A DNA stretch of 64,000 bases from assembly GCF_021389975.1 (NCBI RefSeq), contig NZ_CP089981.1, positions 1,134,501 to 1,198,500 of the forward strand. The letters are read 5' to 3'. Below, piece by piece: positions 57,501-64,000 of this stretch. The DNA is from Fulvivirga ulvae (GTDB lineage: Bacteria; Bacteroidota; Bacteroidia; Cytophagales; Cyclobacteriaceae). Every line of letters begins with the position of its first letter. The stretch's first letter is position 1. A program made the translations under genes and the position numbers. The notes beneath the pieces were generated by a model, which was not told the origin of the DNA, did no database searches, and saw only the letters and a program-made list of their open reading frames with translations.

Positions 57501-59041
57501 CGTTGACTGCCGCCTTGATCGATGCCGGAGTAGTAACTAAAATCAGGGTTCGGTATCAACCCGATGAGTATACAACTAACTATACCATTGCCCAGGTCGA
57601 TAATGAAAATTATATCCTGGAAGACACCGCAGGCATATTTAATGTGGTAGTAAACGATAACCTGGCGAGCTTTACACCACGCGTTGAAGCCGGACAGTAC
57701 CCGATCAATTACCAGGCGGCCCCATGCCCGGGGAAAGTGTTAGGATACCGCTTTATGAGTTTCTACCTCGATCCGGATAAGGAAAACTTTAATGCCCTGG
57801 CCAAAACGAATAACCCGGATAGGCAAATTATTGATAAAGACTGGCTTGACAACCCGGATGACCCCAATGCCATTGCACTGAAGGACGCTTTAACCAGGCC
57901 CAATGATGTCTGGAGGGTGTTTCACAGGGTAACTTATGTAAACCGTGTACCTCCTGAAGAGAATGCCGAAAATACAGATGACGTAAAGCATGTAACAATA
58001 CCTAACCAGACCCACAGGCCCGACGACATCAGTATAGCACGCAACAGCATTGTAATTAAGATACTCCTGGGCTATCAAGAACAGGTGCGTGATGAGCTGC
58101 CATCCATTCAGCACGCCGGCTATCCACCAAGCATCCGGATTATCGATGAAAACATAGCTGTACTGGTGGAGTCTATGAATTTACCAAATTTAGAGGCTCA
58201 AAAGCTTGCCAATCAGTTGCACAACTATATGACTGCCTATATTGCGCCTGATCAGAAGGGAGAACATTTCCGGTTGAAAATTCAGGCCGAGGACTGCTCC
58301 GAGTCGCAGGGAATAATTATGCATGATGATGGGTCGGGCGTTGTGCATGCAGGTAATATCTCGAATGGCGACTGGCTACAGTATGATCACATCAATATTC
58401 CTGCTAATGGTTATTATAACTTTGAATTCAGGATTGCCGGTGATGACAGCTCCTGCTCAGGAAAAATAAAGCTTCAGACTGACAATGGCAGTACAGATTT
58501 AGCCACTATAGATATACCCTATACAGGCGATTGGCATAACTGGACCACCGTTTCCCAATTAGCTTACCTGACCAAAGGTATATGCAATATCCGCCTGTTG
58601 GCTGAGTCGAGCCACGGTGAGTTTCTGAATATTGACTGGTGGAGAATATCGGAGGCTCCCCTACTGATCCAGGCTGAAAATTATTCAGACAAAAGCAGTC
58701 AGGTAACTCACGGAACATGTTCGGACTATGGCGGTGGCGTTGATGTTGAGTCTTTATATTCTGACCAATGGTTAAAATATAACCAGATAAACATACCCGG
58801 TACTTCTGTTTATAAAATTGAGTACAGGGTAGCTTCTCCTAATGATGGTCAAAAGCTTTCTCTGGCTGTTAATGGTACTACACAGGAACTGGACATACCT
58901 AACACAGGAGGCTGGCAAAACTGGCAGACTATCTCACATTATGTGGAACTGGAAGAAGGTACAGAAGAGTTCACGATCACTTCTACCGGAAATGGCGAGA
59001 GCTGGAATTTTAACTGGTGGCGCATAAAAGAGCGGGAATAA
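51503..59041 (+). CDS. Giant LamG/CBM6 protein, 2512 residues, no signal peptide
   Basis: The N-terminus (MKIRNEERTFSNVKTITHQG) is polar, so no standard export signal. Residues 1-340 are unrecognised. Concanavalin-like LamG modules follow, marked by an IEAWI/VEAWV/VEMWV strand and a later EIRVWN/EVKLWS/EVRLWN strand: roughly 369-540, 818-910, 911-1010, 1016-1220, with partial copies near 1260-1480. A region from 1640 to 1970 has two long alternating glycine-rich beta stretches (EASIGISFPVKTNIFTGDFS and LNFKGELSYNIKGEFEFLIG). Two CBM6-type modules close the protein (2256-2380, IQAEDCSESQG; 2387-2512, IQAENYSDKSSQ), each ending in a DWWRI/NWWRIK strand. It probably binds glycans; export route and role are unknown. 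Confidence 0.8.
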   Translation: MKIRNEERTFSNVKTITHQGYTFAFASTRSDDTSKAYDEVYWCVLDPAIGADVANDINSGDLTIDDGWTELVALDCATQLRVPGMNLITRDIPGVDADGNPNTSASLTQANPFVVLSDGDYIYLFRATSLNPDTPTSSGYNTADTPFPFGLLVDRFVFRQQNMDLAHATETRYVRSENADIPASDKDSLGSQSLDGQSFPEPAYLLPLNIELSYMACFDVVRVPVDKQFVWHIFAASGSLSTFSIPGSFQVPFDMSQLDGFGLNTTGTKYPLIEPSAIYQLAVNASNVSATVYYRQEPAHTKDGDSISMLTNAGILACFSLHNTPFGVLDFDLGLNGRIAGSPTEKWMENDLTPITLNPANAPFYGTALELNGRSDYISLPTQSSHQIAPDGGITIEAWIMPYKDPEHDQYVIELKTDNNKSFGVKIDKDFNLSLFAYLNGLTGIPAGSPPISPNSWTLLSMTIASNGCINLYVNGRTAFEGFYGQTLRYDNIHCSIGKSSKVSDSYFKGAISEIRVWNTNLSEEDLIGNQSIDVSNQNNIKLIYQLNEGQGNTLTNSADNTSDENAVIGGRWISAASPAQVSMPVLARDVGLLSIRGTLLPDIKNIGSVSLLPSADGLVRIAYRTDNDHWGSLHYDTRTQRVKTVLSWKNPEEAKDTARLLFTSLSAGTDFNKCQIEIIDDSDNEGRLSIIMAENQTADFGTNGSGVCETWTNLPAKLSDIVDIINGRMPDSTEEPDAPTKYDYANNVTRTNEGETISETELPDRLRPHASLLFAVNGIHQLDEDLDQSVPEDLTTIKYTYMAGADPRWVLDPVPAAVQNAMFELPESEKLKISGDVTIEAWAISQTHNNDNAILYQGYDTPYIFSLTGQNKLYAAKNEGDDTVIAISEKPIPDTSTWTHLAAAYHSSWGLHLHDEAYVKCGQLQRQPGKAITVEAWVCPDEQSIDNEKVQPIISQWADIENDRRFMLALDTDGKPVFTIHDSNGDEYIATGPHTLKAGEWTHLSGVYQAAGAQNMLYFSDSNNAYAQVLQNEGLSDAMTVEMWVRPESKTSSSDLSTLISCGRQDGQHSLFSLVLKSDRELEVRIYIPHVAHLNTYSTGIKIPFADNSEDASADTHIALVLDWLSASQLNYNVYINGVSQSEDTITVSNYQKPSALPASGWLLGAALDDSGTGIQKHYQGGMREVKLWSTARTQQQIIDHLNTPVSTAEAGLRGYWKLDSPPSDTDFGEDFSIQPRITNAVNSVSTEVQGDAYFYAAPVEASLAIFIDNNTPVYSQINQNKVPAKLDDSDATPFIGKTDEAGSGILSGIVDDIRIWTTVRLPEQLTYYQKRAIEKPSEHADLAAYWSFDAGKGQEVHDETGGNPGKIMGVRNIDNADDKDPFWVPTPITSYWTLFVDGQKVDTVNIGTVNMVDRAWLGSPDGSNFYNGYLAEVRLWNVERKQRDIRQTMQHPLRGDEEGLVAYWPCNDNQGAGIDNSVGLSDMTTDPCDAKFLSYSGTVYVAEQSWPDATSNLLYPPPVSDDVQYAINISNGITTQEAANMALSAPPAIAELDAGAGRVHIGIRSDGTSWLLDTDQEPDATELVYLGQIQTNAQIIGFIEGAPPLPSENLSIEQASNPDKYLGASSVSLEQGDEVIYSGISTLHGGGSLSGTITSGAEGEASIGISFPVKTNIFTGDFSGTAGFTLKLEAGAQLVASGRVSQNKQTSSDIVMDGAFEQNLYNLGNFPHNQLGVQPRRIYRPNNMGAAIVKSLVADYYAVRSKRTGATLGYLPVADSNIPPDTNVIMFKLNPNYVKNGSLDGCIGFDKDINYRDLGVSEKGSYYKVQEAYATKEKIRRQQAEYENYFSSLRAATPNALRSKEGWLKEVANRSIANTYVWTADGGLFSEEISEGASRREAVGLNFKGELSYNIKGEFEFLIGMGWNFGGEGDFKLGLSGNIEGLHTSASRDTASFNLQSKVDGEGFLGKQVIPIENVAVDGWGKRPATPGNFDYLNPANSLTAALIDAGVVTKIRVRYQPDEYTTNYTIAQVDNENYILEDTAGIFNVVVNDNLASFTPRVEAGQYPINYQAAPCPGKVLGYRFMSFYLDPDKENFNALAKTNNPDRQIIDKDWLDNPDDPNAIALKDALTRPNDVWRVFHRVTYVNRVPPEENAENTDDVKHVTIPNQTHRPDDISIARNSIVIKILLGYQEQVRDELPSIQHAGYPPSIRIIDENIAVLVESMNLPNLEAQKLANQLHNYMTAYIAPDQKGEHFRLKIQAEDCSESQGIIMHDDGSGVVHAGNISNGDWLQYDHINIPANGYYNFEFRIAGDDSSCSGKIKLQTDNGSTDLATIDIPYTGDWHNWTTVSQLAYLTKGICNIRLLAESSHGEFLNIDWWRISEAPLLIQAENYSDKSSQVTHGTCSDYGGGVDVESLYSDQWLKYNQINIPGTSVYKIEYRVASPNDGQKLSLAVNGTTQELDIPNTGGWQNWQTISHYVELEEGTEEFTITSTGNGESWNFNWWRIKERE

Positions 59042-59052
59042 TATAACACGCT

Positions 59053-59121
59053 GGAATACAGGCAGGAAGTACCCTGCTCTGTATTCCTAAGTAAAAAAGC
59101 TGCGAATCCGTGGCTTTTTTT
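59053..59121 (+). terminator. Double hairpin terminator after the LamG gene
   Basis: First hairpin: GGAATACAG (59053-59061) with CTGTATTCC (59079-59087). Second: AAAAAAGC (59093-59100) with GCTTTTTT (from 59113), the latter arm forming the T-tract. A typical intrinsic terminator. Confidence 0.75.
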
Positions 59122-59165
59122 ATATAAACTTCTGCCAACTTTATACTTGTTCCACGGCTATCGAT

Positions 59166-61154
59166 ATGCTATTTCACTACCTCAGTAAATGCAGGGCGCT
59201 AACTACCTTCATTATTACTCTGTTTGCAATTATGGTTAACCTCTCCCCTTTGCAAGGGCAATTCATTGTGCCTGACTCGCTTAAAAAAAATCTTCCGGCA
59301 CGCATTACCTCAAGGAGTGAATTTAACGCTGTTCAAAACCTGAAAAATCTTCTTAAGGATAACATGATCGGGAGGATGTGTTTTTACGAGGACCTCCTGC
59401 CTATAGTATCCGAGGCCGAAACATGGAGCAAAAATAAAGGAGAGATACATGACGTACTCTCTAACAAGCTGCTCAAACTTATGTTGTTTGATAAACTCCA
59501 ATGGCAGGAGCAAACCTTAAGATTGGGCAATCAGCTGCTGGAATACGAAGAATATTACTCACCTATTGACATTAACAGGATATCGGGTATTCTGTACAAC
59601 AATTACAGGCAGCTGGAGGCGTACAGTGAGATCATCGGATTGATACCCCTTTTGGAAAAATATCAACATCTGGAAAATGGCTGGAGGGCGAAGGGATTTA
59701 CCACAGTCTATGACATTGCCATGATCAATTATAAAAGCGGAAATTACATTCAGGCTGCCAAAGGTTTCATCCGGCAAATGAAAGCCTTTGACTCTATTGG
59801 GAATCAACTGATGGTTTCGAGCATGCACAACAATGCCGGGCTTTGTTATTATCACCTTTCTAACTATAAAAAAGCCATGGAGCATTACAGAATGGCTCTT
59901 GCAGAACTCAAAAAACCTAACAGGAACGGTGTTGCAGAAAGATCCGCAGCATATAAAAAATGCTTTGAGATGGTAGTAAAGGGGAATATTGCTGATATTG
60001 ATTTTGATCGTGGAGCGTTTGACAAAGCCCTGTCCGTGTATAAGGAAGAACGCAGATCATGTTTTGGCACCGGAGGGTATCCTGTCCAGACGGCCGTACT
60101 CTATAAACTGGCACAAGCCTATATGTTCCTCAATAAACCTGTTCTTGCAGAACTGTATATTGACAGTACGCTTGCCAGCATCAATTCTTATGTACACACC
60201 GACACTAAGATTGAGAGCTACCAGCTTAAAGGCAAAATATTGCTGACAAAGGGCGAAACAAAGCGATCCATGATCTATTTCGAAAAGGCGGATCACCTGG
60301 AAGATTCTGTGAGGCGCCTCCGCATGGAGCGTGATAACCTGGTAGCCAAGGTAAGCTATGAAAGCAAGAAAAAGGATAAAGACCTTCAGAAGATGAAGGA
60401 GGCCTTAATTGTAAAGGAAAAAGTAGCAACTCAGCAATGGTGTGTTTTAGGGTTCCTCCTTCTGCTCTTCACTATTACCGGTTGTCTGTACTTCAAATCA
60501 AGAAAGGACAAAAACACTATAGAACGCCAGAGAAAGAGCCTTCAGACCTCGGTCAGGGAAAAAGAGGTGTTATTGAAAGAGGTACACCACAGAGTAAAAA
60601 ACAACCTGCAGGTGATCTCCGGCCTGCTCCGGATACAGTCAAAAAAAATCACAAATAAAGATATGCTTAAGCTCCTGAATGATTCACAGAACTATATAAG
60701 CAGCATAGCCTCGGTTCATGAAATGCTATACCGGCAAGAAGAGGGTTCCACTGTGCAGATGGAAAAATATCTCAATAAGTTATCGGAACAATTGTTTGAC
60801 ACACCCGAAGGACATGACATCACTGTTATGGTTTCAGCCTCTCGCATCTTTTTATCCATTAATAAAGCAATACCCATAGGTTTAATAACCAGCGAACTCC
60901 TCACTAATGCTATGAAATATGCTTTTGAAGCAGGTAAGGGAAGCATAAAGCTGAGCATGGTAATGAATAAAACGAATCAGTATGTATTTAAATACAGTGA
61001 TAACGGACAGGGACTGCCCGATGACTTTGAAAAAAACCTGACCAAAACTATGGGCTTTCGCCTGATATATATGCTGGCGGAAGAAATGGAAGGTAGCATA
61101 GAAATAAAGGGAAAAGATGGAGTAACTGTAACAGTTCAATTTTCAGACGAATGA
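59166..61154 (+). CDS. TPR-containing sensor histidine kinase
   Basis: 662 residues. N-terminal signal or anchor (LTTFIITLFAIMVNLSPLQG), then a periplasmic region with tetratricopeptide repeats (HNNAGLCYYHLSNYKKAMEH, LAQAYMFLNKPVLAELYI, KGETKRSMIYFEKADHLEDS), a membrane span near 424-443 (WCVLGFLLLLFTITGCLYF), and the kinase core. The phospho-acceptor box is VHHRVKNNLQVISGLLRIQ with H474/H475 (HisKA_2 type), and the ATP lid includes ELLTNAMKYAF and DNGQGLPDD. This is the usual Bacteroidota TPR-kinase architecture. It overlaps its response-regulator gene by 4 bases. Confidence 0.93.
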   Translation: MLFHYLSKCRALTTFIITLFAIMVNLSPLQGQFIVPDSLKKNLPARITSRSEFNAVQNLKNLLKDNMIGRMCFYEDLLPIVSEAETWSKNKGEIHDVLSNKLLKLMLFDKLQWQEQTLRLGNQLLEYEEYYSPIDINRISGILYNNYRQLEAYSEIIGLIPLLEKYQHLENGWRAKGFTTVYDIAMINYKSGNYIQAAKGFIRQMKAFDSIGNQLMVSSMHNNAGLCYYHLSNYKKAMEHYRMALAELKKPNRNGVAERSAAYKKCFEMVVKGNIADIDFDRGAFDKALSVYKEERRSCFGTGGYPVQTAVLYKLAQAYMFLNKPVLAELYIDSTLASINSYVHTDTKIESYQLKGKILLTKGETKRSMIYFEKADHLEDSVRRLRMERDNLVAKVSYESKKKDKDLQKMKEALIVKEKVATQQWCVLGFLLLLFTITGCLYFKSRKDKNTIERQRKSLQTSVREKEVLLKEVHHRVKNNLQVISGLLRIQSKKITNKDMLKLLNDSQNYISSIASVHEMLYRQEEGSTVQMEKYLNKLSEQLFDTPEGHDITVMVSASRIFLSINKAIPIGLITSELLTNAMKYAFEAGKGSIKLSMVMNKTNQYVFKYSDNGQGLPDDFEKNLTKTMGFRLIYMLAEEMEGSIEIKGKDGVTVTVQFSDE

Positions 61155-61861
61155 TGGAAAAAGTATATGTAGTAGAAGATATGGCTGTAGCCCGTGCAGC
61201 GCTTATACAATCTTTGGAAGATAACGACTACGGTATAGCGGGAAGCGCCGCCAGCGCAGAAAAGGCATGGAGCGAAATAAAAAACACTGATATTGATATT
61301 GTGCTGGTAGACATCAACCTTACCGGAGAACATGACGGCATCTGGCTGGCGCAAAAGATAAGGTCTGGCCGTAATATGCCGTTAATATTCCTAACGGCAT
61401 ATGGTGATAAAAATACGCTGAACCAGCTCAAGGCGCTCCACCCTAATGGGTACCTGATGAAACCTTATAACGAGCCGACGCTTATTACGACCATTTCAAT
61501 TGCTATCAGGTCATTTTATAGCTCTGAACTGACAAGACCCTCTGAAGATCATTCTATTTTTATAAAGAACCGAGGCATGCAGATAAAACTTGAGGTGGCC
61601 AAAATCTTATATATTAAATCTGATGGTAATTATATTGACATATACTCAGTCGAAGGGAGGTATACCATCAGGGAAAAGCTGGAGTCGTTTTTAGAATTGC
61701 TACACACGATAAGCATTATCAGGGTGCACCAGCGATATGCAGTTAACACGAGTTATATCAAAGCTATTTCTAACCATGCAGTTTTTCTGCCTCCCGCCAG
61801 CATACCAGTCTCAAAAAAATATCGAGAAAACTTATTACAATTACCAGAGCTTAAACTTTAG
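61151..61861 (+). CDS. LytTR-type response regulator
   Basis: 236 residues. Receiver domain: VYVVEDMAVARAALIQSL, phospho-acceptor Asp in VLVDINLTGEHDGIWLA, Thr/Lys switch positions in PLIFLTAYGD and GYLMKPYNEP. The output domain is LytTR (AKILYIKSDGNYIDIYSVEG, then RYTIREKLESFLELL and RVHQRYAVNTSYI). It is read from an ATG that overlaps the kinase stop codon (ATGATGG context), so the two form a two-component pair. Target promoters cannot be told. Confidence 0.95.
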   Translation: MMEKVYVVEDMAVARAALIQSLEDNDYGIAGSAASAEKAWSEIKNTDIDIVLVDINLTGEHDGIWLAQKIRSGRNMPLIFLTAYGDKNTLNQLKALHPNGYLMKPYNEPTLITTISIAIRSFYSSELTRPSEDHSIFIKNRGMQIKLEVAKILYIKSDGNYIDIYSVEGRYTIREKLESFLELLHTISIIRVHQRYAVNTSYIKAISNHAVFLPPASIPVSKKYRENLLQLPELKL

Positions 61862-61902
61862 GTTGCCGGCATAAAATATTGAGTTCTCAGACTTATTGCT
61901 AA

Positions 61903-62883
61903 TTAATTATATGGCTCTATTATATAAATATTTGGTCCGTCGCCCTGCACCCCGGAGTTATAGGTAGTGGCTATTACCACAGAACCATCCGCATTAAGAT
62001 AATAATCCTGTACACCTCTGAGCGACCACAATTCCTCCCTGGTCTCAAAATCCAGGATGGACAATATTAAGTTACTCAACACCATAATATTGCCATCTTC
62101 CAGCAATTGATATTTGCCTGCATAGTCATAATCCGGAATGGAGAAGTCTTCAATCTCTCTTAAAAAGCTACCGTCTGATGCATACTCATAAATGGTAGTA
62201 GGTGTACCCAGGCCATGCCCCAGATAAAACCTGGATGCATTATTAAATAATAAGGCGTAGTTGGCATCTATAATAAAGTCGTCAACAAACCTGAATGCAT
62301 CATCATACTGCACCATATGAAAATAGGTGGCTTCATTAGTATCTACTCTCGCTTTTGCAAAGGTGCGGTTGGGTAGGTGGAAAAACCCGGAAGGCTCAAA
62401 AGATACCGTACCCCCGCCGGGATCATCCAACGAAGAGCTTTGAAGGTCGGCTTGTAATGAAAGTTGATAGATAGTGGAGCCCTGTGCCCAGGTCACTTTA
62501 TTGTAACGGCTTGTAAAAGCATAGGTATCGGCTGTATAATAGTCAACATACTCCAGGTTATCGTCGTACACGGTAACATTACCATCGAATAAAACAGTGT
62601 AACTGCCGTATGAACCTATCTCATAGGCTGATTCACCAATTTCGCGGGTTATTATTTCTCCCGTTATTTTCCTCATACCTAAAATGGACGTATTGTTTTC
62701 ATCCAAACCTAAAAACACCGGGTCACCGGTGGCCGTTTGCGTTACTGCACGCACAAAAGTACCATTTTCCAATATCCATGGACTATCTTTTGCCGGGGCT
62801 GAAGTTTCAATATCAACAACCTGCACATCATTTATTTCGCAGGAGCCAAGCAGGATCAATAATATTACTGCAATTTTTCTCAT
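61903..62883 (-). CDS. Hypothetical lipoprotein, 326 residues
   Basis: Lipoprotein signal MRKIAVILLILLGSC with the Cys at residue 15. The mature protein has repeated strand-turn segments (ENGTFVRAVTQTATGDPVFL, DGSFLREIEDFSIPDYDYAG, QLLEDGNIMVLSNLILSILD), which suggests a beta-propeller. No family recognised. It starts 3 bases after the stop of the gene at 62887, so the two are one operon. Confidence 0.75.
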   Translation of the reverse strand: MRKIAVILLILLGSCEINDVQVVDIETSAPAKDSPWILENGTFVRAVTQTATGDPVFLGLDENNTSILGMRKITGEIITREIGESAYEIGSYGSYTVLFDGNVTVYDDNLEYVDYYTADTYAFTSRYNKVTWAQGSTIYQLSLQADLQSSSLDDPGGGTVSFEPSGFFHLPNRTFAKARVDTNEATYFHMVQYDDAFRFVDDFIIDANYALLFNNASRFYLGHGLGTPTTIYEYASDGSFLREIEDFSIPDYDYAGKYQLLEDGNIMVLSNLILSILDFETREELWSLRGVQDYYLNADGSVVIATTYNSGVQGDGPNIYIIEPYN

Positions 62884-62886
62884 GGT

Positions 62887-64000
62887 TTAAAACAAAATGT
62901 AAATGGTGAAGCTATTATTAAAGTAATCGGCATGAACATCTTCAAAAAAAGAGGTGAAACGCTCCTTATAATCATCATCTAGCTGGCTGATGTCGCCGTT
63001 TTCCCCCAGTTCAATATCGGATGCTCCTTTGGCAGGATAATAGTTTAATGAGTACTCTAAATTGATAAACAACTGCCCTATATGTGTATTGAACGCTACC
63101 TTGCCATGGCCTATAGCGTAATTCAAAACAGGATACCTGTAATCTCCGGTTGTCAGACTTTTGCTGCCTCCTGACGAGTTTTCATGAGTAGCTTCCACGG
63201 AGAAGCTTCTAAAGTTAAGCAATGTGGCAAAGGCCCCTATTTCCAGCTGTGAGGTACCACCGAAAAGCCCTTTGGTTATCCCTACCCCTCCCTGTGCCAA
63301 ATCTGTACCTATATACGAAAGGTCAGTGATATCGCGCTTGTAAATTTCTCCGGAAATATCTTCATAGCCCGTAATTATAGAACCTTTACCATAGAAGACT
63401 CTGGGGAAATCAAAGCTGCTAAAAAAGGCCCATTTGTTCCTTTCGTATCCTCTCATCCCCTTATAAGTTTTTTTGCCAAAAAGGGTGGTCGAAAACTCGG
63501 ATATTCCGAAATTATAGGCAGTATAGGCAAAATTGAGCTTATAGTTATTAGGAAATCCCCTGTTTCGCGATGCTGGTATGAACGATTTAGTTTGATGAAA
63601 TTTTCCGTCTTTCAGGGTTACTCCAAAAGGTCTGAAAAGCTTGCTGAGCCTGAATCGGTTTGAATAACTTGCAAGATCAACACTAATATGGCTGCCTTTT
63701 GCAACGTTGAGAGAAACTTCCAAAGGGTCAGGTTCCATAAAACGCTGGGAAAGCAATATCTTCACCGTACCGGGTTCAACATAGTACCCGCCTGCCTTGA
63801 AATCCGCTGATTTATCCGGTGAATACCTGGAGTACAAGTGACGAAACTCACCTATTTTGTCCTTCAGGTCGCTGTAAGCAATATTTAGCTCTGTAATCCT
63901 TGGGAAAAGTGTCTCCATAGATTGGGAATAAGGCATGGCATGGGCTGTATTGCCCGTAGGCTGCTGATTTTTTTGAGCCCCTGTAAGAGGGTAGACATCC
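62887..64000 (-). CDS. Probable outer-membrane or surface protein, 5' end outside the window
   Basis: The frame is open through 64000 (upstream residues DVYPLTGAQKNQQPTGNTAH precede the ATG at 63936), so the gene begins beyond the window. At least 370 residues are visible. Alternating beta segments (KLNFAYTAYNFGISEFSTTL, QLEIGAFATLLNFRSFSVEA, KVAFNTHIGQLFINLEYSLN) and a terminal YFNNSFTIYILF with final Phe suggest an outer-membrane beta barrel. Function unknown. It is followed at once by the lipoprotein gene. Confidence 0.7.
   Translation of the reverse strand, partial: DVYPLTGAQKNQQPTGNTAHAMPYSQSMETLFPRITELNIAYSDLKDKIGEFRHLYSRYSPDKSADFKAGGYYVEPGTVKILLSQRFMEPDPLEVSLNVAKGSHISVDLASYSNRFRLSKLFRPFGVTLKDGKFHQTKSFIPASRNRGFPNNYKLNFAYTAYNFGISEFSTTLFGKKTYKGMRGYERNKWAFFSSFDFPRVFYGKGSIITGYEDISGEIYKRDITDLSYIGTDLAQGGVGITKGLFGGTSQLEIGAFATLLNFRSFSVEATHENSSGGSKSLTTGDYRYPVLNYAIGHGKVAFNTHIGQLFINLEYSLNYYPAKGASDIELGENGDISQLDDDYKERFTSFFEDVHADYFNNSFTIYILF

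Overview
The window looks like the chromosome of a Bacteroidota bacterium, probably from the Cytophagales side of the phylum. The signs are the DUF5916, DUF983 and LytTR proteins, many short-signal lipoproteins, a TTG-N20-TAnnTTTG promoter in front of a tRNA, mostly weak Shine-Dalgarno sequences, and toxin-complex (Tc) genes with fused TcB-TcC subunits. This is inferred from gene content; no 16S gene is present.

Layout. (1) Bases 1-19626 form a Tc toxin locus on the + strand: the 3' end of one Rhs/TcC gene with a nuclease-like tip, a complete 2567-residue TcB-TcC fusion with a zinc-protease-like tip, and a 3111-residue TcA. TcA should form the injector, TcB-TcC the cocoon, and the variable C-termini the delivered effectors. 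(2) Bases 19.9-26.2 kb are ordinary chromosomal genes: DUF5916 protein, AraC regulator, DUF983 protein, secreted HEIGH protease with a bulb-lectin tail, DoxX-like protein and tRNA-Asp. (3) Bases 26.2-36.7 kb hold a REP-associated transposase with four copies of one palindrome, CRISPR array 1, its leader, and a complete type I (I-B-like) operon cas6-cas5-cas3-cas8-cas7-cas4-cas1-cas2, all on the - strand. Two palindromes sit inside the cas operon, either side of cas4.

(4) Bases 36.7-45.3 kb are an accessory and decaying stretch: a small lipoprotein, an orphan CRISPR repeat, a set of exported hypothetical proteins with one twice-frameshifted member, a frameshifted and nonsense-mutated gene, an unidentified remnant, a Crp/VOC/DoxX/DUF1801 cluster, a truncated SUKH-like gene and an IS3-family element. 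(5) Bases 45.4-48.46 kb are CRISPR array 2, with a repeat differing at two positions and a leader clearly related to leader 1, but no cas genes of its own. Its distal end is bounded by the IS. (6) Bases 48.5-64 kb carry a membrane adenylate/guanylate cyclase, an OmpA protein with three related modules, a 2512-residue LamG/CBM6 protein without a signal peptide, a TPR histidine kinase with its LytTR regulator, a lipoprotein and the 3' part of a probable surface protein.

Working together: one cas operon probably serves both arrays, since the repeat 3' ends and the leaders are conserved. The most unusual items are the lone repeat upstream of the cas operon beside a tiny lipoprotein gene with a perfect Shine-Dalgarno, the spacer-level history in array 2 (a duplicated three-spacer block and two homologous but diverged spacers), REP palindromes inside the cas operon, and the swappable toxin tips on nearly identical Rhs cores. 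All calls are from reading the sequence; no database search was possible.
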